A stretch of 50,001 nt of DNA from Bacteroidales bacterium UBA1187 (lineage in GTDB: Bacteria > Bacteroidota > Bacteroidia > Bacteroidales > Paludibacteraceae), in assembly GCA_002309835.1 (NCBI GenBank), contig DBYL01000042.1, forward strand, positions 76,483-126,483, given 5' to 3'. The position numbers and the translations under genes are program-made. Shown here piece by piece: positions 23,752 to 31,812 of the stretch (position 1 is its first letter; every line of letters begins with the position of its first letter). The notes under the pieces were generated by a model. That model saw only the letters and a list, made by a program, of their open reading frames with translations. It was not told where the DNA came from and made no database searches.

Positions 23752-25950
23752 CTATTTCTTCAGCCATTTATCGAGCCATGCGCGGAACTCGCGTTGCCAT
23801 AGTACACCGTTCTGGGGCTTGAGTACCCAGTGGTTCTCATCCGGGAAGATGAGTAACTCCGCCGGCACGCCGCGCATCTTCGCTGCATCAAAAGCCGCCA
23901 TTCCTTGACTGGCCAGAATACGGTAGTCTTTCTCGCCGTGGATGCAGAGGATAGGTGTATCCCATTTATCCACGAACTTATGCGGACTGTTCTCGTACGT
24001 ACGTTGCGCCACTTCGTTCTCCTTATCCCAATAAGCACCGCCGAGATCCCAGTTGGCGAACCATTTCTCTTCGGTCTCCAGATACTGCTGCTCGAGGTTG
24101 AAGATGCCATCATGGGCGATGAAGGCTTTGAAACGACCCTCATGATGGCCTGCTAACCAATATACGCTGTAGCCGCCGAAGGAAGCACCTACGCAGCCCA
24201 GACGATTCTTATCTACGTACGGTTCGCTGCAGAACTCATCGATAGCCGTCAGCAAGTCTTTCATACACTGACCTCCGTAGTCACCGCTAATCTCTTCATT
24301 CCAGTCCTTACCGAAGCCCGGCAGACCGCGGCGGTTAGGTGCTACGATGATATAATCGCCTGCAGACATCATCATGAAGTTCCAACGGAAGGACCAGAAC
24401 TGGCTAACCGGACTCTGCGGACCACCTTCGCAATACAAGATCGTCGGATATTTCTTCTTGGGGTTGAAATGCGGCGGATAGATGATCCACGTCAGCATCT
24501 CTTTGCCATCCGTAGTACGTTGCCAGCGCGGCTCTACTTTCGAGCGCTCGATCTGCGAATAGATATTATCGTTCTCGTGCGTCAGCTGCGGGATCTCTTT
24601 CTCCATAGACGTGTGCGGTTGCTCCCAGTCGATGCCTCGCGGACCGAAGTCACGCGACGGATCTTTGAGATACTCTTCGATATCCATCCGGTATATCTCG
24701 TTGGCCTGACGCATCGAATGGCCTAACAGGAAGGCGTAATGGTCGCTTACGTCACCCAGACTAAGGTCGTACTGACCTTCCGTAATACGTTCTCCGCCTC
24801 CGTTGACGTTTGTCAGATAGAGGTCAATCGTGCCTGACCACACATCGGTGTAGAGCAGGGTGGTGTCGTCGTACCATGCGAACTCATTGACATTCTGGCC
24901 GAAGCCCGAGACGATGTACTTCTTCTCGCCGGTCTTGAGGTTCATCACCGCCAAGCGGTTCTCATCGCTTTCATAGCCGTCGCGCTCCATAGACTGCCAT
25001 GCAATCCATTTGCCGTCATGCGAATAGGCAGGGTTGATGTCATAGCCCTTGTTGTCGGCCGTGATATTCTTCGCTTTGCGCGTGCGAACATTATAAAGAT
25101 AAATATCGCTGTTGGTACTTACTGCGTAATCCAGCCCCGTCTTCTTGCGGCAGGTATATGCTATCTCCTCGTTATTCGGATTCCATGCCAACTGCTCAAT
25201 GCCTCCGAAGGGCTTCATCGGGCATTCGAACGCGGTGCCCTCAAGGATATTCACGCCTTTGCCTACCTCTGCGGACTCAATGCGTTCGCCCTCGCCTACA
25301 TATTTGATCGTCAGCGGGTATACAAACGGCTGCGGAGCGCTCTCCGTCCACTCATCCCAATGCTTGTACATCAGGTCGGTTACTATGCGGCCGCTTGCCA
25401 GAGGCAAGTCAGAATATTTGTCCGCGGTTGAAGGAACAGTCTTCACCTCTTTGATGAGTACCACCCGGTCGCGCATCGGGGAGAGAAGGAAGCCTTCGAT
25501 ATCTTCCGCCCCCTGCACTTCTACGTCTTCTTTATCGCGACGTAAATACAACTTGCCGCCTTTGAGATAAGCCAGACAACCGCTGTTGCCGAACCAAGCA
25601 GGCTCGCTACCTACGAACTCATCCACTACCTCCATCTCACCATTCTCGGTGAAGGGGTTGCAGACACGTATCCAAGTCGTGGAGCGGTTTTCCTCTACGC
25701 TGTAGTAACTGACGGTATAGGCTAACAGACCCGTCTCGATATCACTCTTCACACTACCGATGCGACCCATGGCCCACAGACCTTCAGGCGTCAGACGACC
25801 ACCTTTGATGGTAATCTGCGGTTTGGTGATAGGCGCTTTCTCTTCGCTTGCGTTACTTGCAGCCGGCGCACTCTCTGCCGGAACATTGTTCTTACACGAG
25901 GCACTAAATAATGCTAAAACAGCCATGATGAGAACTCTAATTGGTTTCAT
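23752..25950 (-). CDS. S9 family (prolyl oligopeptidase-type) lipoprotein peptidase
   Basis: The ATG at 25950 is chosen because the earlier in-frame ATG (25971) lies inside the -7 box. The 732-residue protein has a lipoprotein signal (ALFSASC), a beta-propeller region with repeated WxxDGKWIAW-like and YDINPAYS segments, and a C-terminal alpha/beta hydrolase domain with the nucleophile in GASFGGYS, the Asp in HGEKDYRI and the His in DENHWV. It resembles periplasmic dipeptidyl or prolyl-tripeptidyl peptidases of Bacteroidales that take up peptides for growth. It is the first gene of its run. Confidence 0.9.
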   Translation of the reverse strand: MKPIRVLIMAVLALFSASCKNNVPAESAPAASNASEEKAPITKPQITIKGGRLTPEGLWAMGRIGSVKSDIETGLLAYTVSYYSVEENRSTTWIRVCNPFTENGEMEVVDEFVGSEPAWFGNSGCLAYLKGGKLYLRRDKEDVEVQGAEDIEGFLLSPMRDRVVLIKEVKTVPSTADKYSDLPLASGRIVTDLMYKHWDEWTESAPQPFVYPLTIKYVGEGERIESAEVGKGVNILEGTAFECPMKPFGGIEQLAWNPNNEEIAYTCRKKTGLDYAVSTNSDIYLYNVRTRKAKNITADNKGYDINPAYSHDGKWIAWQSMERDGYESDENRLAVMNLKTGEKKYIVSGFGQNVNEFAWYDDTTLLYTDVWSGTIDLYLTNVNGGGERITEGQYDLSLGDVSDHYAFLLGHSMRQANEIYRMDIEEYLKDPSRDFGPRGIDWEQPHTSMEKEIPQLTHENDNIYSQIERSKVEPRWQRTTDGKEMLTWIIYPPHFNPKKKYPTILYCEGGPQSPVSQFWSFRWNFMMMSAGDYIIVAPNRRGLPGFGKDWNEEISGDYGGQCMKDLLTAIDEFCSEPYVDKNRLGCVGASFGGYSVYWLAGHHEGRFKAFIAHDGIFNLEQQYLETEEKWFANWDLGGAYWDKENEVAQRTYENSPHKFVDKWDTPILCIHGEKDYRILASQGMAAFDAAKMRGVPAELLIFPDENHWVLKPQNGVLWQREFRAWLDKWLKK

Positions 25951-25968
25951 AGTTTTCAAAATTTGCGG

Positions 25969-26000
25969 CAAAGATACGAAAAATCTTGCATATATGCAAA
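25969..26000 (-). promoter_or_regulatory. Minus-strand half of a shared divergent promoter
   Basis: On the minus strand, TTTG (25997-26000), 20 bp and TATCTTTG (25969-25976). The -33 is one arm of a palindrome with core TTGCATATATGCAA (25986-25999). It drives the S9 peptidase run. Confidence 0.8.
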
Positions 26001-26016
26001 ATTATTAGTAATTTTG
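25985..26016 (+). promoter_or_regulatory. Plus-strand half of a shared divergent promoter
   Basis: CTTG (25985-25988), 20 bp and TAATTTTG (26009-26016), 21 bp before the beta-CASP gene. It shares the palindrome with the S9 peptidase promoter on the other strand. Confidence 0.75.
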
Positions 26017-26037
26017 TGCCCGAAAACGTAATCTGCC

Positions 26038-27477
26038 ATGAAAATACAATTCTTAGGCGCCACGCGAGAAGTGACGGGAAGCAAGCACCTCATCACTACC
26101 GATTCCGGACATACTATTCTTCTGGACTGCGGCATGTACCAAGGTAAAGGAATGGAGACCGATGCCGCGAACCGCGACTTGGGCTTCGACCCAGCTACGC
26201 TGGATTGCGTAGTGCTCAGCCATGCGCACATCGACCACTCGGGACTTATCCCGTATATCGTGAAGAAAGGTTTCAAAGGAGATATCTATTGTACGCCGGC
26301 TACGCGTGACCTATGCGCACTCATGCTTACCGACACTGCTTTTATTCAGGAGCAGGACGTGCGCATGTATAACAAGAAGATCGACCGCCAGAACCCGCAT
26401 AAAGAGAAAGGTAAGACATATAAGATTGAACCCCTCTACACGCAGCAGGACGTCAATAAGGCGATGAAGCATTTCGTCACCTATAGTTATGACCGCCGCT
26501 TCCGTCTTTTCGATGATGTGCTGCTCACCTTCACCAACTCCGGACACATGCTCGGCGGCGCCATCTGCTCGCTGGAGATATATGAGGAAGAAGAAGGGAA
26601 GAAAAGATGGAAGAGTCTGGCCTACACCGGTGATATCGGACGTGCGCATTGCCATATTTTGCCATCTCCGCAACTCTTCCCGCAATGCGACTATCTCATC
26701 TGTGAATCCACCTACGGAGACCGTCTTCACGAGGAGGCGGAAGTTACAGAGGAGCAGCTCTTGGGCGTTGTAGAAGACACCTGCGTCTATCGTAAAGGCC
26801 AGTTGCTCATCCCGTCTTTCTCCGTAGGACGTACACAAGAGATCGTCTATGTGCTCAACCAGCTCTATAACGACGGACGCTTGCCGCACATCCCTGTTTA
26901 TGTGGACTCGCCGATGAGCACCAATGCCACCCAGATCTTCCGCATGTATCCCGAAGAACTGAGTGACGAAGTGCGAGACACCATGCAGTTTGACCCGGAT
27001 CCCTTTGGTTTCAATACCTTGAAGTATATCACCGATATCCGTGAGTCGAAGATGCTCAATCATAAAGAAGACCCGTGTATCATCATCTCCGCTTCCGGTA
27101 TGTTGGAAGCCGGGCGTATCAAGCATCACGTAGCCAATCACATCTCTGACCCGCGATGCACGATCCTCATCGTCGGTTATTGCGAACCTACCACCCTCGG
27201 CGCACGTATCCAGCAGCCGGGCTTGCAGTGGATATCCATTTTCGGCCTTGACAGGCGTATCAAAGCCCAGATAACAAAGATAGAAGGCTTCTCCGGGCAT
27301 GGCGACTACAAGGAGATGATTGATTACCTTACTCGCAGCCTGCAGGCAGACAAAGTACAACGCGTCTTCGTAGTACACGGAGCAGAAGAGGCCGCAGAAG
27401 CATATAAAGAACACCTCGAAGAGGCTGGTTTTAAAGAAATAACGGTTCCCGAACATGGGGAAACCGTCATCTTGTAG
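26038..27477 (+). CDS. Metallo-beta-lactamase/beta-CASP RNA-processing hydrolase
   Basis: The 479-residue protein begins with the MBL fold: LSHAHIDHSG (60-69) supplies the zinc ligands, and the TGDIGR region gives the later Asp. A beta-CASP domain follows with VDSPMS and SASGMLEAGRI, and a C-terminal RMMBL part with GFSGHGDY and VHGAEEAA. Proteins of this layout are CPSF73/Ysh1-like nucleases acting on RNA. The stop codon is immediately next to the 3' end of the convergent tRNA-Pro, with no spacer. Confidence 0.9.
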   Translation: MKIQFLGATREVTGSKHLITTDSGHTILLDCGMYQGKGMETDAANRDLGFDPATLDCVVLSHAHIDHSGLIPYIVKKGFKGDIYCTPATRDLCALMLTDTAFIQEQDVRMYNKKIDRQNPHKEKGKTYKIEPLYTQQDVNKAMKHFVTYSYDRRFRLFDDVLLTFTNSGHMLGGAICSLEIYEEEEGKKRWKSLAYTGDIGRAHCHILPSPQLFPQCDYLICESTYGDRLHEEAEVTEEQLLGVVEDTCVYRKGQLLIPSFSVGRTQEIVYVLNQLYNDGRLPHIPVYVDSPMSTNATQIFRMYPEELSDEVRDTMQFDPDPFGFNTLKYITDIRESKMLNHKEDPCIIISASGMLEAGRIKHHVANHISDPRCTILIVGYCEPTTLGARIQQPGLQWISIFGLDRRIKAQITKIEGFSGHGDYKEMIDYLTRSLQADKVQRVFVVHGAEEAAEAYKEHLEEAGFKEITVPEHGETVIL

Positions 27478-27552
27478 TCGGGTAGGCGAGATTCGAACTC
27501 ACGACCTCCTGCTCCCAAAGCAGGCATTCTAACCGGGCTGAACTACTACCCG
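27478..27552 (-). tRNA. tRNA-Pro (anticodon TGG)
   Basis: The 75-nt cloverleaf has a 7-bp acceptor stem CGGGTAG/CTACCCG, D arm GTTCAGCCCGGTTAGAAT, anticodon stem CCTGC/GCAGG with loop TTTGGGA (anticodon TGG, reading CCA) and T arm with GTTCGAATC. The discriminator is A. CCA is not encoded. A promoter with a -7 TACTTTTG lies at 27627-27658. The tRNA abuts the stop codon of the convergent beta-CASP gene, so its trailer is antisense to that gene. A leader hairpin can pair with its 5' end. Confidence 0.96.
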
Positions 27553-27577
27553 CTCGGCTTTGCAGAGCGGGTAGTAG
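27543..27577. repeat. 13-bp inverted repeat spanning the tRNA-Pro 5' end
   Basis: CTACTACCCGCTC (27543-27555) and GAGCGGGTAGTAG (27565-27577) are perfect inverted copies around a 9-base loop. In the tRNA precursor the leader copy would pair with tRNA bases 1-10 and three bases before them. Confidence 0.9.
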
Positions 27578-27626
27578 ATCGTTCGAGCGAAACGAGATAA
27601 GAACTACCTGTTCTGAAAAGCGGATG

Positions 27627-27658
27627 CAAAAGTACTGCTTTTTCCCGACATATGCAAA
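27627..27658 (-). promoter_or_regulatory. Promoter of tRNA-Pro
   Basis: On the minus strand, TTTG (27655-27658), 20 bp and TACTTTTG (27627-27634). The -33 starts TTTGCATATG, half of the recurring palindrome. Confidence 0.75.
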
Positions 27659-27673
27659 TATTTGGCTAAAAAA

Positions 27674-28360
27674 ATGCGTTATAAGGCGATTTTTATAGAT
27701 ATAGACGATACTATTCTCGACTATATCCCTTGCTGCAGGGAAGCGTTTGACGCTGCGCTGCGCGCGCTTAATGAGGAGACTGACGACAAGCTCTTCGATC
27801 TTTTCTTCTCCATCAGCGGGCGGCTCTTCTCCGAAGCCAAGCATGGCTTGCATACCATAGCGGAAGTGATGGAGATGTATCCGAAAGAGTTCTGTGAGCG
27901 CGCAGGCTATCCTCCGGAGAGCGTGGATATCTTCAAGCATGCTTTTCGGGAGGCTTGGGGAAAGACGCATACATTAGTGCCGGATGCAAAAGAGACGCTG
28001 GAGACCTTGCGCACCAAGGGATACAGGCTCTTTGCGGCGAGTAACAGTTTCGGTCATCTCCAGCGTAGCCGGCTGGAGTACGCAGGTGTGTTGTCCTATT
28101 TCGAAGACACGTATATCTCGATGGATATCGGCTATGACAAGCCGGACATCCGTTTCTATCAGGAGGCATTGCGTCGCTGTGGACTGCAGCCGCAAGAGAT
28201 TCTGATGGTAGGAGACAGCATGACGACCGACATCCTCGGCGCACAAGCTGTCGGGATGGATACCTGTTTCTTCAATAGAAGAAATGAAGGATTAGGGGAT
28301 AAAGAGATTAGTGGATTAGTGGTTATCCACGCCCTGCCGGAACTATTGGCGTTTCTGTAG
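27674..28360 (+). CDS. HAD family hydrolase (YjjG-like nucleotidase)
   Basis: The 228-residue phosphatase has motif I DIDDTILDY (9-17), motif II AASNSFGH, motif III YDKPDIRFY and motif IV MVGDSMTTDILGA, with a helical C1 cap. It resembles pyrimidine nucleotidases of YjjG type; the substrate is uncertain. The ATG at 27674 is preferred over a TTG at 27662. An octamer array (28289-28328) encodes a GLGDKEISGLVV stretch near the C-terminus. Its last 18 bp overlap the convergent YggS-HAD gene. Confidence 0.87.
   Translation: MRYKAIFIDIDDTILDYIPCCREAFDAALRALNEETDDKLFDLFFSISGRLFSEAKHGLHTIAEVMEMYPKEFCERAGYPPESVDIFKHAFREAWGKTHTLVPDAKETLETLRTKGYRLFAASNSFGHLQRSRLEYAGVLSYFEDTYISMDIGYDKPDIRFYQEALRRCGLQPQEILMVGDSMTTDILGAQAVGMDTCFFNRRNEGLGDKEISGLVVIHALPELLAFL
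28289..28328. repeat. Octamer repeat near the 3' end of the HAD gene
   Basis: There are five units of eight: GGATTAGG, GGATAAAG, AGATTAGT, GGATTAGT and the diverged GGTTATCC. The array is translated within the HAD protein. Confidence 0.7.
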
Positions 28361-29680
28361 CCATTCTAACAGCGCTGCCATGTTCGGCAGCACTATATCG
28401 GCTTTTTCGTTCCATAAGAGCGTATCAGGTAATGGACCGGTATTGACGGCAACCGTAAAGAGTTCCGCTGCCTTGCCGGCACGCACTCCAAGCGGTGCAT
28501 TCTCCACTACCATACATTCCTCTTTCTTAAATCCCGACCGTTCCCAGGCCTTGAGATAAGGTTCGGGGTCTGGTTTGCCATGCGTGACATCGAAAGAAGT
28601 GATGATGTGCTCGGGCGTGAAGATACCTTCAAAAGTGGAGGTGAGACGGTCAATAAGGGAACGCTGACCTGAACCCGTCACTACCCAACATTGTACACCT
28701 CTGTCGCGCAGGAAGTTGAGCACGTCGCGAATACCCGGAATCAATTCCGGTAATTGACCACCTGTCAAACGAATGAAATGAGCGGACTTAGCGGCATAGA
28801 TCTTATTAGACAGTTCCGTCAAATCGCAGTCACTATCGGGGTGTAACTTCAAGAAGGCTTCTTGTATCACTGATGCGCCAGTACGACCTTCATTGCGATA
28901 GGCCTCTTGCGCGGTGAACGGCAGACCGTTCTCGTTCATCGCCAACTCCCAAGCCTTGGCATGATAAGGCATTGAGTTATAGAGGACGCCGTCCTGGTCA
29001 AAAAAGACCGCCTTCGGCAACTTCGAATAAGCGGGTGTCGAGCCTCTCGACCCGAAGATCGTCGAACCGATGCGCACCATGGTGCTGCCGCATTCGATCG
29101 CAATGCAGTAGTCGTCACTCATGCCCATGGATAGGATCGCCGGCGCTGTAAAACCGCTTTGCTCCAATATCGCTTTCGCTGTAAGAAAACATCTGCGGAT
29201 CTCAACCTCGTCATCGGTATTCGTAGCCATGCACATCAGTCCGCGGATGCGGACATTTGTGAAATGTGAAATGTGAAATGTGAAATCAGAAATCTCCTCC
29301 GGCGAGAAACCGGTCTTGGTTTCTTCTTTGGCTACATGCACTTCGAGCAGCACGTCTTGGATGATGCCTAATTTTGCTGCTTCGTCGTTAATGGCTTGCA
29401 GCAGTCGCTCCGAGTCCACAGACTGGATAAGGAAAGGACGTAGTTTCAGCAAGTCCCGCACTTTATTGGTTTGCAGGTGGCCGATGAAATGCCAGTGGAT
29501 GTCAGCAGGCAGTTGGGGCACTTTGGTCTTGAGTTCCTGCACACGACTCTCCCCGAAATGGCGTTCACCGGCTTCGTATGCCTCGCGGATAGCCTCTACC
29601 GGCTGAAACTTACTCACGCACACGAGTGTCACACCCGCGGGTATATGTGCGCGCACACTCCTTATTTGTTCTGCAACCAT
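28343..29680 (-). CDS. Fusion of YggS-type PLP-binding protein and HAD phosphatase
   Basis: One 445-residue ORF carries two full domains. Residues 1-212 are a YggS/PLPBP (alanine-racemase-like fold) domain: VCVSKFQP with the PLP lysine (24), ERHFGESRVQE, WHFIGHLQTNK, SMGMSDD and RIGSTIFGSR. After a short linker, residues 223-445 form a beta-phosphoglucomutase-like HAD domain: FFDQDGVLYNSM (Asp228, Asp230), WVVTGSG, HGKPDPEPY and VVENAPLG. YggS proteins keep free PLP in balance; a fused phosphatase could dephosphorylate PLP or another phosphate, which is inference. A heptamer repeat at 29259-29286 lies in the YggS part. The start overlaps glsB by 19 bp. Confidence 0.88.
   Translation of the reverse strand: MVAEQIRSVRAHIPAGVTLVCVSKFQPVEAIREAYEAGERHFGESRVQELKTKVPQLPADIHWHFIGHLQTNKVRDLLKLRPFLIQSVDSERLLQAINDEAAKLGIIQDVLLEVHVAKEETKTGFSPEEISDFTFHISHFTNVRIRGLMCMATNTDDEVEIRRCFLTAKAILEQSGFTAPAILSMGMSDDYCIAIECGSTMVRIGSTIFGSRGSTPAYSKLPKAVFFDQDGVLYNSMPYHAKAWELAMNENGLPFTAQEAYRNEGRTGASVIQEAFLKLHPDSDCDLTELSNKIYAAKSAHFIRLTGGQLPELIPGIRDVLNFLRDRGVQCWVVTGSGQRSLIDRLTSTFEGIFTPEHIITSFDVTHGKPDPEPYLKAWERSGFKKEECMVVENAPLGVRAGKAAELFTVAVNTGPLPDTLLWNEKADIVLPNMAALLEWLQKRQ
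29259..29286. repeat. Four GTGAAAT heptamers inside the YggS domain
   Basis: Four perfect copies of the 7-bp unit encode the HFTFHISHFT-type stretch at about residues 131-141. Because the unit is 7 bp, loss or gain of one copy would shift the frame. Confidence 0.85.
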
Positions 29681-30585
29681 TGCGCGTAGGTAGCTATATA
29701 TCGTTCTTTCTTCTCCGGGTACACGGTCTCCAGATCTACCATGATACCTGTCTCGTATACGTTTGCCAACTCATCATTGATGGCGTTGCCGAAGAACTGC
29801 AGGTCGTTGGTGAGGTTCAGATATGCGGAGAACATAGGCGGGATGACCGTCCCTTGTTCACGCACCGCACGCTGCAATACATGATAGTTCTCCTGTGCGT
29901 CAGGACCCTCAAACGGCGAGTCGATCACCGGAATAGGTAACGCATTATACGGTGCGAACAGACCTTCCTCACCACGATGATAGCGGTTCAGGTAATCGTA
30001 AATCAAGTTCCGCGCTGCGACGTTATAATCCGGGTAGATAGTGACCTTACCGATCATCCAGCGCACCTCAGGGTGGTTGTACATCACGGCCCCGATGCCG
30101 TCCCAGATGTTATCGAGCGCAAAGAGCGCCTTCACGCCCATCTCCCGTTTCTGATACATCGGTTGCACGAAAGCACGACCGAACTCAATCGTGTTTGGCA
30201 GGTAGTCACGAATAAAACGCTCAGAGTAATGGAAGAGATGCGCCGACGTGATGAACGGTTGTCCGTCTCGTATCTCGGCTTCTGAACCAATCAGATAACG
30301 GTAACCGCCGATGATCTGTTGGTGCTCAGGATCCCAGACGATGAGTTGGTGATAGGGCTTCGCCATCAGGTCCATCTCATCGATATCCATCTCTTTACCG
30401 GTAGCTCCACCGCCATCGCGGTAACTGATCTCACGCAAACGCGCTATCTCACGCATGACGTTTGGGCACTCATGCGAAGTGATGTCATAGATGAGGTTGT
30501 CCGCCTTGTTGGACGGACGAAGTAAATGTCCCTCTAATTCTTGCAACAGGAGGGCGGTGTCAACAGGTGGTATTATTGGTTGCAT
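29662..30585 (-). CDS. glsB: Glycine N-acyltransferase GlsB (GNAT family)
   Basis: The 307-residue protein belongs to the ornithine-lipid/hemolysin-type GNAT family: RLREISYRDGGG, a DLMAKPYHQLIVWD core, EFGRAFVQPMYQKREMGVKALF and GKVTIYPDYN. In Bacteroides thetaiotaomicron such a gene, paired with glsA, makes N-acyl glycine (commendamide) for glycine lipids. The ATG at 30585 is preferred over a TTG two codons upstream. It overlaps glsA by 26 bp, which supports coupled expression and the assignment. Confidence 0.85.
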   Translation of the reverse strand: MQPIIPPVDTALLLQELEGHLLRPSNKADNLIYDITSHECPNVMREIARLREISYRDGGGATGKEMDIDEMDLMAKPYHQLIVWDPEHQQIIGGYRYLIGSEAEIRDGQPFITSAHLFHYSERFIRDYLPNTIEFGRAFVQPMYQKREMGVKALFALDNIWDGIGAVMYNHPEVRWMIGKVTIYPDYNVAARNLIYDYLNRYHRGEEGLFAPYNALPIPVIDSPFEGPDAQENYHVLQRAVREQGTVIPPMFSAYLNLTNDLQFFGNAINDELANVYETGIMVDLETVYPEKKERYIATYAQWLQNK

Positions 30586-31393
30586 AGACAATTGATTTTA
30601 CATATTCAGCCCATTGTTTGGGAGTCTTGCTGTTATCAAACGTGGAGTAGGGGATAGGTGGCAGTACATGCACTTTGAAATGCTTGCCGTGCGCACCGTA
30701 CATCTCGTCCACGAGGTATAACATCTCGATGTTCAGTTTTATATGCAGTAGCTTGCGGATATACGCCAGCGCATAGAAGAAGCGACTGTTATGGCCTTCG
30801 AAATAGATAGGCACGATGTCGCGCTGATACTCTTTTGCGCGTTGTATAAAATTCTTCTGCCATTCGAGATCGCGTATCTGCCATTTCCCGTCAATACGTT
30901 GCAAACGGCTGCACGCGCCGGCAGGGAAGGTGAGTACATCGGTCTTGGCTTCCCACATCCGTTGTTGTGCTTCTACTTGCTCGCGACTCAGCCGTCCTAC
31001 TTTATTCACCGGTGCCCATAAGTCTGCTATCGGTTCCATGAACATCAGCAGCTCATTCACGATTACTTTCAGCGGCCGCGGACGGCTCTCGTGAATCATC
31101 TTGGCGATGATCATCCCGTCCAGACCACCGAGGGGGTGGTTGCTCACGAAGATAACGGGTTTGTCTTCCGTTGGGATATTCTCTATTCCTTCGATAGAAG
31201 CTGAGCAACCTAACTCTTCGTGGATGACGCGGTCGATGAACTCATAACCTTTGAGGTTAGGATACTTGCGCAGGAAGGCGTTCATCTGTTTCACATGGAC
31301 GATGCGCTCAAGGTACCGGATGATGAAATTCGGTACATGCGCCTTCGGCGCCTTGGCCTTCAGGATAGCTCGTATGTCGAACTGCAGCGGCAT
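30560..31393 (-). CDS. glsA: Lysophospholipid-type O-acyltransferase GlsA
   Basis: The 277-residue PlsC-like acyltransferase has SNHPLGGLDGM, the NHx5D catalytic signature, and a later FPAGACSR substrate-binding motif. In glycine-lipid synthesis GlsA adds the second acyl chain to the product of GlsB. The ATG at 31393 overlaps the stop of the DUF4494 gene (TGATG). The pair glsA-glsB is a Bacteroidota membrane-lipid marker and is followed by the YggS-HAD gene. Confidence 0.86.
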   Translation of the reverse strand: MPLQFDIRAILKAKAPKAHVPNFIIRYLERIVHVKQMNAFLRKYPNLKGYEFIDRVIHEELGCSASIEGIENIPTEDKPVIFVSNHPLGGLDGMIIAKMIHESRPRPLKVIVNELLMFMEPIADLWAPVNKVGRLSREQVEAQQRMWEAKTDVLTFPAGACSRLQRIDGKWQIRDLEWQKNFIQRAKEYQRDIVPIYFEGHNSRFFYALAYIRKLLHIKLNIEMLYLVDEMYGAHGKHFKVHVLPPIPYSTFDNSKTPKQWAEYVKSIVYATNNTTC

Positions 31394-31809
31394 CAATGAA
31401 CGGCGTGCAGGATATCCATGATCGGCGATTTAGCAATCGAGATGATCTCGCAGTCGTAGGACTTAAGTGCCTGACGAAGGGCATAGACGGCATCATCCAG
31501 CGTGTTGGCCTGCACCAGTACAGCTACACTCTTGCGCGTCTCTTTCTCTCCGTCGATAGTAATCATCTCTACGCGCGCCTTGAACCAATACTCACCACCT
31601 TCGTTGGGGAAGGTCTCAAAGAACTGGCTGCGCTTACAACTCATCACTTCGCAGTCGCCGAAGATGAACGGTTTGATCTCGTCCATCAGGCAGGTCTCTG
31701 CGTCCGCAAAACTAACGGCTCCATCTACGAGGTAAGTCTCTTTCACCTTACCCGGGTTGTCTTCTCCCGTTTGACGGGAATAATTTACTTTAATCTCGTG
31801 AAATATCAT
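31393..31809 (-). CDS. DUF4494 domain protein
   Basis: This 138-residue soluble protein of the Bacteroidota family DUF4494 begins IFHEIKVNYSRQ and contains FKARVEMITIDGEKETRK. The function is unknown. It sits between a secreted phosphodiesterase-like gene (3 bp upstream) and glsA, with which it overlaps by one base, so it belongs to the same transcript. No metal or nucleotide motif is visible. Confidence 0.78.
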   Translation of the reverse strand: MIFHEIKVNYSRQTGEDNPGKVKETYLVDGAVSFADAETCLMDEIKPFIFGDCEVMSCKRSQFFETFPNEGGEYWFKARVEMITIDGEKETRKSVAVLVQANTLDDAVYALRQALKSYDCEIISIAKSPIMDILHAVH

Positions 31810-31812
31810 ATA

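Noticed and set aside
23752..28360. Operon-level toxin-antitoxin or defence system
   Set aside because: The genes here are peptidase, nuclease-like RNA hydrolase, tRNA and HAD, all of housekeeping type; nothing indicates phage defence.
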